A stretch of DNA of 21,891 nt. It comes from an uncultured Bacteroidales bacterium (GTDB lineage: Bacteria; Bacteroidota; Bacteroidia; Bacteroidales; Muribaculaceae). The position numbers were made by a program, and so were the translations under genes. This document shows, piece by piece, positions 1 to 7,099 of the stretch. Below the pieces are notes generated by a model. That model saw only the letters and a program-made list of their open reading frames with translations, was not told the DNA's origin and did no database searches. Position 1 is the stretch's first letter; each line of letters begins with the position of its first letter. Where the stretch lies: assembly GCA_900539915.1 (NCBI GenBank), contig UQDU01000035.1, forward strand, positions 1 to 21,891, read 5' to 3'.

Positions 1-53
1 TTTTGTGGTATTTATAATCATATTACGCCAGATTTTGGGATTTTATAGCTTAA

Positions 54-118
54 GGCATGTCCCTACTACATAATCAAGCATCAACGACTGTTTAAGTTCG
101 TGACATTGCCGCGTGGCG
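54..118. repeat. Partial module of the dispersed palindromic repeat family
   Basis: This stretch starts with GGCATGTCCCTACTACAT and ends with TTTAAGTTCGTGACATTGCC plus GCGTGG. The same order of blocks follows the repeat at 3847-3996 and, in weaker form, the one at 18127-18200. It looks like the right flank of a full element whose palindromic core is lost or cut short here. No protein-coding potential is supported: the short reading frames across it are translations of repeat sequence. Confidence 0.6.
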
Positions 119-154
119 GCTCCCGGCCTGACGAGGGGATACGTGGATATGGCG

Positions 155-191
155 AGCAGGGACACAACGGCCTGTGCGTTGTGTCCCTGCT
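155..191. repeat. Perfect 15-bp inverted repeat (hairpin)
   Basis: AGCAGGGACACAACG (155-169) is exactly complementary to CGTTGTGTCCCTGCT (177-191), with a 7-nt loop. The foot GCAGGGACA resembles the GTAGGGACA foot of the larger repeats in this window, so it may be a diverged single-hairpin member of the same family. It lies beyond the 3' end of the DUF5723 gene and has no U-tract, so a terminator role is not supported. Confidence 0.6.
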
Positions 192-212
192 GTAGGGTTT
201 GGTTTTTCCCCG

Positions 213-300
213 AATTGTAGGGCTGTACCCTGGTACAGCCGATACACACGGACTGATTATCAGCGTGGTGGCGGATGCACCGGGGTGCATCCCTACAATT
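213..300. repeat. BIME-like inverted element, variant hairpins (copy D)
   Basis: The outer arms AATTGTAGGG (213-222) and CCCTACAATT (291-300) are perfect inverted repeats. Just inside each foot is an independent perfect hairpin: GGCTGTACC-CT-GGTACAGCC at 221-240 and GGATGCACC-GG-GGTGCATCC at 273-292. A 32-nt spacer (241-272) separates them. The layout matches copies A-C (GTAG foot, hairpin, spacer, hairpin, CTAC) but the hairpin sequences are unrelated. The element ends 15 bp beyond the DUF5723 stop codon. Confidence 0.7.
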
Positions 301-315
301 TTGGGTGGCTTACGG

Positions 316-1695
316 TCAGAAGAGGACGTTCATACCGAAGTTGACGCTGGCGTTGCTGGAGAGGGGGACGCCGTCTTTGGTCAGTTTGCCGAGCGTATGG
401 TCCATGCCCACGAAGAGGTTGAAGCCAGTCACATGGAGGTTGGCGAGCCATCCGAATCCGCAGCCGTAGGAGCCGACGGCCATATTGGCCGTGGCCGAGA
501 AGATTTTCACCGGAGCCACATTGGCCGACAGGCGGAAATCGGTCCAGCTGTAGGCACCCTGGATTTTGGTGGTGTTCATCAGGCCGAATGTCAGATTGCG
601 GTAGACAGGGAGGGTGTATTGTCCGGCGAAATTGAGTGTCGCCGCCAGCATGGTGGTGCGTCCTCCGCGGTCACCCATGTCATCAAGCTCATATATGGCC
701 GAGAAGTCGTTGCGCAGCTTCTTCCACTCGTTGTCGAAGCTGTTTGTGGCGTCATTGTCGGCATTGAATGCGTAGCGGTCGGTGTAGAAGTGGCGTTCGC
801 CGTTGGTCGAGGCCACCATATTGTTGCCCCAGTGGATGAATCCGAAGTCGAGCACCGACGCGCTGAACTGCCAGTCACGGTTGAGGGTAAACACGGCTCC
901 GAGGTCTAAGGCCATACCGAAACCGTTGAGTCCGGTGCCGTCGACATCCATGCCGCTGACATAGCGGTGACGGGTGTCATCGTTGACCTCGGTCTTATAT
1001 GTGAGTCCCTTGACGCTTGACTGCAACTCGGCATCGGCCACGACTGACCAGTTGTCGACCCCGAGGTCCAGACGAGCCTGCTTGAACTTGGCATCCATAT
1101 TGGCACCTCCGAGGAGGAATTTGAGCGTACCGCCCACGCGCCACTGCTTGTTGATGTCACGCGAGTGGCCGAATGCTATCTCGGCGAAAGCGTCGGCGTG
1201 AGCCCCTATGTCGTGGATGTCGTAGCTGCGGTTGGCCACACCCTCCTTGAGCAGACTGAAGAGTTCACGCGGCACACGAAGAGCGGCATTGGCGCGTGCG
1301 CCGATGGTCACCGTGTTGTAGCCCCCCCACGCCTTGAAGCCGCCGGCGAGCAGCGTCACGTTGACATCGGTGCTCAGGCGGTTGTTGTCGCCGATGTTGT
1401 CCATCAGTTCGGCCACGGTGACGCCGGGATTCATAAAGGTGGTGGTGCGTCCGTTGACGTTGTAAAACACGTCAGACACATGAAGATTGCCGCGAGCGGC
1501 CACATTGAGGTTGCCTATGGCCGGCACTGCCACAAAACGTGTGGAATCGTTGCCTATGGCCGGATTCATGCGGTAGCGGTACATGTATCCGTCGAGGAAG
1601 TAGCCTGACTGGGTATGCTGGGCGACAGCCGCGGGGACAGCCACGGCCACAAGAGCCACCCCTGCAATAATATGCTTGATATTAAGTAGTCTCAT
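316..1695 (-). CDS. DUF5723-like predicted outer-membrane beta-barrel protein
   Basis: This gene encodes 459 residues with a clear signal peptide: MRLLNIK, then a hydrophobic stretch, then cleavage probably after AVAQ at about residues 23-26. Near the N-terminus the mature protein has YFLDGYMYRYRMNPA, a pattern I associate with the Bacteroidales family DUF5723 (SYFL.G..YRH.LNPA). The rest alternates short beta-like segments with Gly/Asn turns, and the chain ends in NVLF, an aromatic C-terminus typical of outer-membrane barrels. It follows the lipoprotein gene by 30 bp on the same strand, so the two are probably co-transcribed. The function is unknown. The barrel assignment is inference, and the family call is from memory of the motif. 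Confidence 0.8.
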   Translation of the reverse strand: MRLLNIKHIIAGVALVAVAVPAAVAQHTQSGYFLDGYMYRYRMNPAIGNDSTRFVAVPAIGNLNVAARGNLHVSDVFYNVNGRTTTFMNPGVTVAELMDNIGDNNRLSTDVNVTLLAGGFKAWGGYNTVTIGARANAALRVPRELFSLLKEGVANRSYDIHDIGAHADAFAEIAFGHSRDINKQWRVGGTLKFLLGGANMDAKFKQARLDLGVDNWSVVADAELQSSVKGLTYKTEVNDDTRHRYVSGMDVDGTGLNGFGMALDLGAVFTLNRDWQFSASVLDFGFIHWGNNMVASTNGERHFYTDRYAFNADNDATNSFDNEWKKLRNDFSAIYELDDMGDRGGRTTMLAATLNFAGQYTLPVYRNLTFGLMNTTKIQGAYSWTDFRLSANVAPVKIFSATANMAVGSYGCGFGWLANLHVTGFNLFVGMDHTLGKLTKDGVPLSSNASVNFGMNVLF

Positions 1696-1725
1696 GATTT
1701 AAGTATGTGATTTAAGGGGTGGATG

Positions 1726-3474
1726 TCAGAGAGTGGTGTTGTAATAGCCTGAAACCTTGGGGCGGATGGAGCTGAGGTGGATTGACTGTGAAGGCTTGAG
1801 TACCTCGGCATTGCTGCCCGGACGGGCAGTGGCCGTAAACTCTATGCCGTCAAGGTCACGGACCTCGCCGGTGATTCTGATAGTCACCGGATAGCCTTTG
1901 GCTCCGGCAGGTACGTCGGCTCCCACTATGTCTACATTGTTGATGCGTTTACCCTCGGGGTTGATGGGATAGCCTGTGAAATCAAGCGAGAACGGCAGGT
2001 CGGAGTCAACCACTGCGGTCACTACGAGGGTCTGCACGGTGATGTTCTTCACATCGTCGTCGCTCCAGCCGTCTATGCGGTCAGTGTAGACGATGCGCGA
2101 GCCGGCGGCCAGTTCGATGGGCGCATAGAAAGTGTAGTTGCCGCTGACAGGGCCGAGGTCGCGTCCGATGGGCAGGTCGGTGGCAGGCTTGTCGTCAACA
2201 CACGGACTGATAAGGTCAATGGCGAGCGAGCCGGGGAGGCCGCCGTCGGGCATATCTTCGCCAGGCGAAAGTATGTTGGACAGAGCGGGATATGCTACAT
2301 GGTGCGAGCCGGGATACTCGGAGTAGTAGGCCGAGGGTTCCGAGGGCGAGAGGCAGTAGTTGACCGGCTGGGCGTCAGCGATTATCTCAAACGGCGCCGG
2401 CAGGGGGAAGTCAAGCGTGGGCTTGCCATCGCGCTGCGCCTTGATGTCGAGGCCGGTCTGGGCAGTAGTGCCGTAGGCACCTACAGGATTGGTGATGCGG
2501 AGATAGAGCTGCGGATTGGCCAGACGTATGTCAGTGCCCTTGTCAGAGAGCACATCCGGGAGGTTGGTCAGGTCGACAGAGGGAATGTTGATACCCGATA
2601 CGGTGTAGCTGATGCGGCCTGTCACAGTATTGATGGCAAGCTCGGAGAGGGCGAAATCGGTGCGGAAAGTGCACGATGAGGGGAGCAGCGAATAGTCGGT
2701 GATGCTGAGGTCAGCAGGGGTGATGACCAGATCGCCGCCGGCGATGCCGAGGTCGTCGGCAAACAGCATGGTATGGGCACCGTAGTTATATACGGCCCCG
2801 GCCTCGCTGATGTTGAGACGGCTGGCTGTGACCACCACCTCATACGATGAGCCCTGCGCCTTGCAGTCACGCAGCGCAAGCAGACCGGTATCCTTGTCAT
2901 AATTACCGTCGGCAGTCACCCCGTAGAGGCCCTTGGGGAGCTGGAGCACCACGTCGCGCAGACCCATGCTCTTGAGTACGCCGTCGCCGAAGCCGCCGAC
3001 AGTCAGCTTGATGGTGATGGTGAGATCGGTACCCACCTCTGTGATTGACAGCAGGTCAGCCGATATTTCGGAGGCATGCATGCTGAAGTGCGACGGGTCG
3101 CTTTCAAGCGGCAGCTTCACCTCTCCGCCCTGAGCCAGCGTCTGGGCGGCTCCCGTCAGCATCATGTTGCGCACGCTGGGCGACATGGTGGGGCGGTTGA
3201 GCGTCACGGCATTGATTTTGACCGGGTCGGTGGTGAACGTATTGTTTTCGATGACGGCATACACACCGTCCACTTCCTGGATGCGGTCACCCTCCTCTAT
3301 GTCAAAAATGCTCTTGAGGGTGATTTTGTCGATGTTGACCGGCACTACAAGGTCATTGACCCGGATCTGCACATCCTTGTCGAGATCCGACAGGTCATAC
3401 TTGTCATCGGTACATCCCGAAGCCAGCAACGCGGCACAAGAGATTCCGATGACCGATTTTAAGGTTGGTTTCAT
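1726..3474 (-). CDS. Large SPII lipoprotein of unknown function
   Basis: I start the protein at MKPTLKSVIGIS (582 residues). The upstream in-frame extension (to 3546) would bury the signal peptide. The lipobox is LLASGC at about residues 16-21, followed by TDDKYD, so the protein should be a lipid-anchored exported lipoprotein. The remainder is rich in beta-type sequence (repeated V/I-x-V/I strands) with SDLDKDVQIRV near the start and PSVRNMMLTGAAQ in the first third. I recognise no enzymatic motif. Its stop codon is 30 bp from the start of the DUF5723 gene, which suggests one operon and a possible envelope partnership. The family is not recognised. Confidence 0.8.
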   Translation of the reverse strand: MKPTLKSVIGISCAALLASGCTDDKYDLSDLDKDVQIRVNDLVVPVNIDKITLKSIFDIEEGDRIQEVDGVYAVIENNTFTTDPVKINAVTLNRPTMSPSVRNMMLTGAAQTLAQGGEVKLPLESDPSHFSMHASEISADLLSITEVGTDLTITIKLTVGGFGDGVLKSMGLRDVVLQLPKGLYGVTADGNYDKDTGLLALRDCKAQGSSYEVVVTASRLNISEAGAVYNYGAHTMLFADDLGIAGGDLVITPADLSITDYSLLPSSCTFRTDFALSELAINTVTGRISYTVSGINIPSVDLTNLPDVLSDKGTDIRLANPQLYLRITNPVGAYGTTAQTGLDIKAQRDGKPTLDFPLPAPFEIIADAQPVNYCLSPSEPSAYYSEYPGSHHVAYPALSNILSPGEDMPDGGLPGSLAIDLISPCVDDKPATDLPIGRDLGPVSGNYTFYAPIELAAGSRIVYTDRIDGWSDDDVKNITVQTLVVTAVVDSDLPFSLDFTGYPINPEGKRINNVDIVGADVPAGAKGYPVTIRITGEVRDLDGIEFTATARPGSNAEVLKPSQSIHLSSIRPKVSGYYNTTL

Positions 3475-3550
3475 AATGTGAAATATTTGATTGGTTTGAT
3501 TTGTCATTACGCATGATTTTGCCGGGATACACATGTGGCGATGCACACGG

Positions 3551-3578
3551 CAAATTTATTTTCCACCTTACAAATTTA
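3551..3578 (-). promoter_or_regulatory. Candidate -7 boxes for the lipoprotein/DUF5723 operon
   Basis: On the minus strand, TAAATTTG occurs twice (3571-3578 and 3551-3558). Both match the Bacteroidetes -7 consensus TAnnTTTG and sit within a very AT-rich stretch (about 3550-3660), unlike the GC-rich genes around it. Neither has a clean TTTG 19-21 bp upstream, so which box is used is uncertain. Confidence 0.4.
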
Positions 3579-3784
3579 CTAAAAATTCATTAACTACACT
3601 AAATAAAATCAAATTTTACCCCTCCATATTGTTAAATTTTGTTATTTTAACCGTTTTTTTGTGTGTCGGCATGTGTGGCGAAACCTCTCCGAGGTTTATC
3701 TGTGTGTGGGGAATGCCTCCCACGCACCGCTGCCGTCACTCAAGCATGTCTGCCAACCAAACGCAATTTATTGACAGACAACCT

Positions 3785-3870
3785 GTAGCAGGGACATGCC
3801 ATGGCATGTCTGCTGACGCAACACTCTCATTAGCATGACTTTAGGCGACATGCCATGGCATGTCCCTACT
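3785..3870. repeat. BIME-like palindromic element, copy A
   Basis: The left arm GGGACATGCCATGGCATGTC (3791-3810) and the right arm GACATGCCATGGCATGTCCC (3847-3866) are perfect inverted repeats. Each contains the 18-nt palindrome GACATGCCATGGCATGTC. The spacer is 36 nt (TGCTGACGCAACACTCTC, then ATTAGCATGACTTTAGGC). The feet are GTAGCA on the left and TACTAC on the right. The spacer differs from copy B by one base, so the two copies are recent. Confidence 0.85.
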
Positions 3871-3996
3871 ACATAGGAACGCCATTCGAGCATTTACGCT
3901 TGTTTAATTAAACAGCATTGTGGCATGTCCCTTCTACATATGGGCGCCATTCAGGCATTAATAAACTGCTTAAGTTTGCGACATTGTGACGTGGTA
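3871..3996. repeat. Two tandem flanking modules of the palindromic repeat
   Basis: After copy A the sequence reads ACATAGGAACGCCATTCGAG and continues to AACAGCATTG. It then restarts with TGGCATGTCCCTTCTACATA (3921-3940), followed by TGGGCGCCATTCAGGCATTA, and ends in CTGCTTAAGTTTGCGACATT plus GTGACGTGG. The blocks CTAC-ACAT, CGCCATTC-AG and TTAAGTT-GCGACATTG also occur at 54-118 and 18147-18200. The repeat is therefore modular, with half-elements joined head to tail. Confidence 0.6.
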
Positions 3997-4036
3997 TTCC
4001 CCCTGCTCCATTTTTGCTTTTTCTATGGGGGGATGC

Positions 4037-4075
4037 GCAAAAGACCCCTTGATAATCGGAGATTATCAAGGGGTC
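4037..4075 (-). terminator. Intrinsic terminator of tRNA-Gln
   Basis: A perfect 15-bp inverted repeat has arms GACCCCTTGATAATC at 4043-4057 and GATTATCAAGGGGTC at 4061-4075, with a 3-nt loop. On the minus strand it is followed by TTTTGC. It begins about 10 bp beyond the tRNA 3' end. The stem is strong but the U-tract is short (4 nt). Confidence 0.75.
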
Positions 4076-4084
4076 GGGGGGGGG

Positions 4085-4158
4085 TGGTTGTCTTACCTGG
4101 ATTCGAACCAAGACAGGCAGAACCAAAAACTGCAGTGCTACCATTACACCATAAGACA
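4085..4158 (-). tRNA. tRNA-Gln (anticodon TTG)
   Basis: On the minus strand the acceptor stem TGTCTTA pairs with TAAGACA. The D arm is GTGTAATGGTAGCAC, the anticodon arm GCAGT-TTTTGGT-TCTGC, and the T arm CTTGG-TTCGAAT-CCAGG. Loop positions 34-36 read TTG, giving glutamine, and T38 fits tRNA-Gln. The 31-39 pair at the loop edge is a T-T mismatch. A discriminator A is followed directly by CCA, so the CCA end appears to be encoded, or matches by chance at the start of the C run. A strong terminator follows. Confidence 0.93.
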
Positions 4159-4201
4159 ATCCTATGCGCTCAAGCTCTGACAAGAGAGCCTAAAGCTGTG
4201 G

Positions 4202-4232
4202 CAAAGTTACGCACAATGGCGCAAATATGCAA
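4202..4232 (-). promoter_or_regulatory. Promoter of tRNA-Gln
   Basis: The minus strand has TAACTTTG (4202-4209), a full match to the -7 consensus TAnnTTTG, with a TTG trinucleotide (4230-4232) 20 bp upstream as a partial -33 element. The inferred start lies about 35-40 nt before the mature tRNA. Confidence 0.6.
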
Positions 4233-4235
4233 TAC

Positions 4236-4277
4236 CTTATAAGAATTATAAAACTTATACGACTTATAAGAATTATA
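4236..4277. repeat. 15-bp direct repeat over the tyrS stop codon
   Basis: CTTATAAGAATTATA occurs at 4236-4250 and again at 4263-4277. AAACTTATACGA, a degenerate third match to CTTATAAG, lies between. Each unit contains the palindrome CTTATAAG. The second copy overlaps the tyrS stop codon (4273-4275). It may be a weak AT-rich transcription end signal or a slippage product. Confidence 0.6.
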
Positions 4278-5565
4278 TCACCCTAATCAGGAAATAGTTC
4301 TTCTTGCCCTTCTGGACGAGGATGTACTTGTTCTGGAGGAGCATGTCGAGGGTGACGTCGGCGTAGATGTCGGATACTTTCTCCTTGTTGATGGAGAAAC
4401 CGCCCTGCTGGGCCAGTTTGCGCAGCTCGCCCTTGGAGGGGAACACGGAAGCCTTGTCGACGAGCATGTCGGCGATTTTGAGACCGTTTTCGATGTCGGT
4501 GCGCTGCACCTCAAACTGGGGCACACCTTCAAACACCTCCAAGAGGATGCTTTCGGGAGTGTTGCGGAGGGTCTCGCCGGCGTGGTTGCTGAAGAGTATC
4601 TGCGAAGCCTCCACGGCAGCCTGCCAATCGGCCTCGGAGTGTACCATGGTGGTGATTTCCTTGGCGAGGCGGTGCTGGAGGGGACGCTTGCCCGGGTCCT
4701 GCTGCTGCTCGGCCACGAGGGCTTCGATTTCCTCGCGCGGCAGTTCGGTGAAAATCTTGATGTATTTCTCGGCGTCGGCGTCGCTGACGTTGAGCCAGAA
4801 CTGGTAGAACTTGTAGGGCGAGGTGTAACGCGGGTCAAGCCATACGTTGCCGCTCTCGGTCTTGCCGAATTTGCCGCCGTCGGCCTTGGTAATCAGGGGG
4901 CATGTCAGGGCGTATGCCTCGCCTCCGGTGGTGCGGCGGATGAGTTCGGTGCCGGTGGTGATGTTGCCCCACTGGTCGCTGCCTCCGAGCTGGAGCTTGC
5001 AGCCGTAGTTGTTGTAGAGGTTGAGGAAGTCGTAGCCCTGGACGAGCTGATATGAAAATTCGGTGAACGACATGCCCTGCTGGCTCTCGCCCGAGAGGCG
5101 TTTCTTCACTGAGTCCTTGGCCATCATGTAGTTGACGGTGATATGCTTGCCGATGTCACGGATGAAGTCGAGAAATGAGAAATTCTTCATCCAGTCATAG
5201 TTGTTGACCATGATGGCGGCGTTGGGGGCATCGCTCTCGAAGTCAAGAAACTTCGCGAGCTGCTTCTTGATGGCCTCCTGGTTGTGGCGCAGGGTCTCCT
5301 CGTCAAGCAGCTTGCGCTCCTGGCTCTTCATGGAGGGGTCGCCTATCATGCCGGTGGCACCTCCGACGAGCGCGATAGGTCTGTGGCCCGAACGCTGGAA
5401 GTGCTTCAGAATCATTACGCCCACGAGGTGGCCGATATGGAGGCTGTCAGCCGTGGGGTCGATGCCGAGGTAGGCGGTGGTCATCTCCTTCTTGAGCTGT
5501 TCTTCGGTGCCGGGCATCATCTGGTGTATCATGCCTCGCCACTGGAGTTCTTCGACGAAATTCAT
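4273..5565 (-). CDS. tyrS: Tyrosine--tRNA ligase
   Basis: This 430-residue protein is full length for bacterial TyrRS, a class I cytoplasmic enzyme that charges tRNA-Tyr with tyrosine using ATP. The HIGH motif is at residues 43-46 (PTADSLHIGHLVG). The KMSKS loop appears in the TyrRS form KFGKT at 232-236. The tyrosine pocket signature QLGGSDQWGN is at about 192-201. The C-terminal part (about 360-430) matches the S4 RNA-binding domain. The gene lies 76 bp downstream of der on the same strand with no good promoter between them, so read-through from der is likely. I see no T-box or other riboswitch leader. Confidence 0.98.
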   Translation of the reverse strand: MNFVEELQWRGMIHQMMPGTEEQLKKEMTTAYLGIDPTADSLHIGHLVGVMILKHFQRSGHRPIALVGGATGMIGDPSMKSQERKLLDEETLRHNQEAIKKQLAKFLDFESDAPNAAIMVNNYDWMKNFSFLDFIRDIGKHITVNYMMAKDSVKKRLSGESQQGMSFTEFSYQLVQGYDFLNLYNNYGCKLQLGGSDQWGNITTGTELIRRTTGGEAYALTCPLITKADGGKFGKTESGNVWLDPRYTSPYKFYQFWLNVSDADAEKYIKIFTELPREEIEALVAEQQQDPGKRPLQHRLAKEITTMVHSEADWQAAVEASQILFSNHAGETLRNTPESILLEVFEGVPQFEVQRTDIENGLKIADMLVDKASVFPSKGELRKLAQQGGFSINKEKVSDIYADVTLDMLLQNKYILVQKGKKNYFLIRVI

Positions 5566-5583
5566 TGTGCTGTTGGGTGATGT

Positions 5584-5615
5584 GTATGGTTGTTGTTGTT
5601 GTGTTGTAGTTGTAA
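5584..5615 (-). other. CAA-rich unstructured leader before tyrS
   Basis: On the minus strand the der-tyrS gap contains a run of CAA/ACA repeats (TACAACTACAACACAACAAC and onward) about 20 nt before the tyrS start. There is no purine-rich Shine-Dalgarno sequence. An A/C-rich, unpaired leader would suit Bacteroidetes translation, which often relies on open 5' regions; this role is inferred. Confidence 0.35.
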
Positions 5616-5641
5616 TAGCAGTCCTGTGGGCTTACGCGGCG

Positions 5642-6961
5642 TCACTTCTCGCGCATGTACACGTTGATGGGCGTGCCCGAGTAGTCCCAGTTTTCGCGTA
5701 TCTTGTTTTCGAGATAGCGGCGGTAAGGCTCCTTGACCCACTGCGGCAGGTTGCAGAAGAATATGAATGTAGGCACGGGCGAGCCCTTGAGCATGGTGAC
5801 ATACTTGATTTTGACATATTTGCCCTTGTTGGCAGGAGGCGGATATGCCGCGATGGCCTCGAGCATGACGGTGTTGAGCTGCGACGTGGGCACCACCCGC
5901 TTGCGGTTTTTGTAGACATCCACGGCAGTCTGGAGCACCTTGAATATGCGCTGCTTGGTGAGCGCGGAGGTGAATATGATGGGGAAGTCGACAAACGGAG
6001 CGAAGCGGTCACGTATCGAAGCCTCGAAATGCTTGATGGCCTCCTGCGACTTGTCTTCCACGAGGTCCCACTTGTTGACGCACACCACCAGCCCCTTCTT
6101 GTTGCGCTGGATGAGCGAGAATATGTTGGCGTCCTGGGCTTCTATGCCTCGCGTGGCGTCAATCATGAGGATGCAGACGTCGGAGGCCTCTATGGCGCGG
6201 ATGCTGCGGATGACCGAGTAGTACTCGATGTCCTCGTTGACCTTGTTTTTCTTGCGGATGCCGGCGGTGTCGACGAGATAGAAGTCGAAGCCGTATTTGT
6301 TGTAGCGAGTATAGATGCTGTCACGTGTGGTGCCGGCGATATTGGTGACGATGTTGCGGTCCTCGCCTATGAAGGCGTTGATGAGCGACGATTTGCCGGC
6401 GTTGGGGCGGCCCACGATGGCAAACTTGGGTATGTCGTCAAGCTGCTCCTCGGCGTCCTCGTCAGGTTCGGGCAGCTCCTTGACCACCTCATCGAGGAGG
6501 TCGCCGGTGCCGAATCCGCTCATGGCCGATATGGGATACGGGTCGCCGAGACCGAGGCTGTAAAATTCAGGGACATTGTAGAGCCAGTCGTTGCTGTCGA
6601 CTTTGTTGGCCACGAGAATCACCGGCTTGCGGGCCTTGCGTAGGATTTCGGCGATGTGGTCGTCAAGGTCGGTGACTCCGTTCATGGCATCGACCACGAA
6701 GAGGATTTCGTCGGCCTGCTCTATGGCGAGAGCCACCTGCTTGTTGATTTCCTCCTCGAATATGTCTTCGCTGTTGACCACCCAGCCGCCGGTGTCGATA
6801 ATCGAAAATTCACGTCCGTTCCAGTCCACCTTGCCATACTGGCGGTCACGGGTGGTGCCGGCAGTCTCGTCCACGATGGCCGTGCGTGACTGCGTCAGGC
6901 GGTTAAAGAGCGTCGATTTGCCTACATTGGGGCGGCCGACTATGGCTATCATCTGTCCCAT
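5642..6961 (-). CDS. der: Ribosome-associated GTPase Der (EngA)
   Basis: This 439-residue protein has the double G-domain layout unique to Der, which acts in 50S ribosomal subunit assembly. The first domain has G1 GRPNVGKS at 9-16, the switch-II motif DTGG at 56-59 and NKVD at about 119-122. The second has GRPNAGKS at 184-191, DTAG, and NKWD in its G4 position. The C-terminal KH-like domain ends in NWDYSGTPINVYMREK, a typical Der tail. The acidic linker EPDEDAEEQLDD (about 165-176) joins the domains. The gene is followed by tyrS and preceded by era, another ribosome-assembly GTPase. A good -7 box lies in the leader at 7073-7080. Confidence 0.98.
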   Translation of the reverse strand: MGQMIAIVGRPNVGKSTLFNRLTQSRTAIVDETAGTTRDRQYGKVDWNGREFSIIDTGGWVVNSEDIFEEEINKQVALAIEQADEILFVVDAMNGVTDLDDHIAEILRKARKPVILVANKVDSNDWLYNVPEFYSLGLGDPYPISAMSGFGTGDLLDEVVKELPEPDEDAEEQLDDIPKFAIVGRPNAGKSSLINAFIGEDRNIVTNIAGTTRDSIYTRYNKYGFDFYLVDTAGIRKKNKVNEDIEYYSVIRSIRAIEASDVCILMIDATRGIEAQDANIFSLIQRNKKGLVVCVNKWDLVEDKSQEAIKHFEASIRDRFAPFVDFPIIFTSALTKQRIFKVLQTAVDVYKNRKRVVPTSQLNTVMLEAIAAYPPPANKGKYVKIKYVTMLKGSPVPTFIFFCNLPQWVKEPYRRYLENKIRENWDYSGTPINVYMREK

Positions 6962-7018
6962 AAATAGATAGAATATTGTTGTGAGATGAATGTCGCAGTT
7001 ACCGTTGACATCATTATT

Positions 7019-7035
7019 GTCCCTACTGCATCAGA
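7019..7035. repeat. Decayed fragment of the palindromic repeat
   Basis: The string GTCCCTACTGCATCAG resembles the right foot of the full elements (GTCCCTACTACAT), without the palindromic core. It lies in the der leader. It is short enough that chance similarity cannot be excluded. Confidence 0.3.
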
Positions 7036-7072
7036 GGAAGTGTCAAATGGACAGCACCTCTGTTGTGAAATG

Positions 7073-7080
7073 CAAAGTTA
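7073..7080 (-). promoter_or_regulatory. -7 element for der
   Basis: The minus strand carries TAACTTTG, a full TAnnTTTG match, 20 bp downstream of the era stop codon. No TTTG is found at the right distance; the -33 region would overlap the last codons of era. Transcription from here would leave a leader of roughly 105 nt before der. Confidence 0.55.
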
Positions 7081-7099
7081 GTGAAATTTTTCCGTGTAA

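Larger units (their letters stand above)
3475..4084. other. Intergenic region between lipoprotein gene and tRNA-Gln
   Basis: I see no protein gene in this stretch. It holds the AT-rich promoter region (3550-3660), a small perfect hairpin AAACCTC-TCC-GAGGTTT (3681-3697), repeat copy A (3785-3870), two flanking repeat modules (3871-3996), and the tRNA terminator (4037-4075). A run of nine G (4076-4084) touches the tRNA 3' end. Short frames such as the one over 3908-4183 are repeat sequence read through and have no homology that I recognise. Confidence 0.7.

Noticed and set aside
199..909. Long plus-strand open frame opposite the DUF5723 gene
   Set aside because: It is antisense to a gene with a signal peptide and family motifs. 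Its own translation lacks recognisable motifs and reflects the codon bias of the other strand.
5566..5641. T-box leader before tyrS
   Set aside because: The gap is 76 bp, has no T-box core or specifier stem, and is mostly CAA repeats. T-boxes are also not typical of Bacteroidetes.
5477..6643. 388-residue plus-strand frame opposite der
   Set aside because: It mirrors the Der reading frame, with composition rich in V, A, D and H, typical of the antisense of GC-rich coding sequence. Der is beyond doubt.
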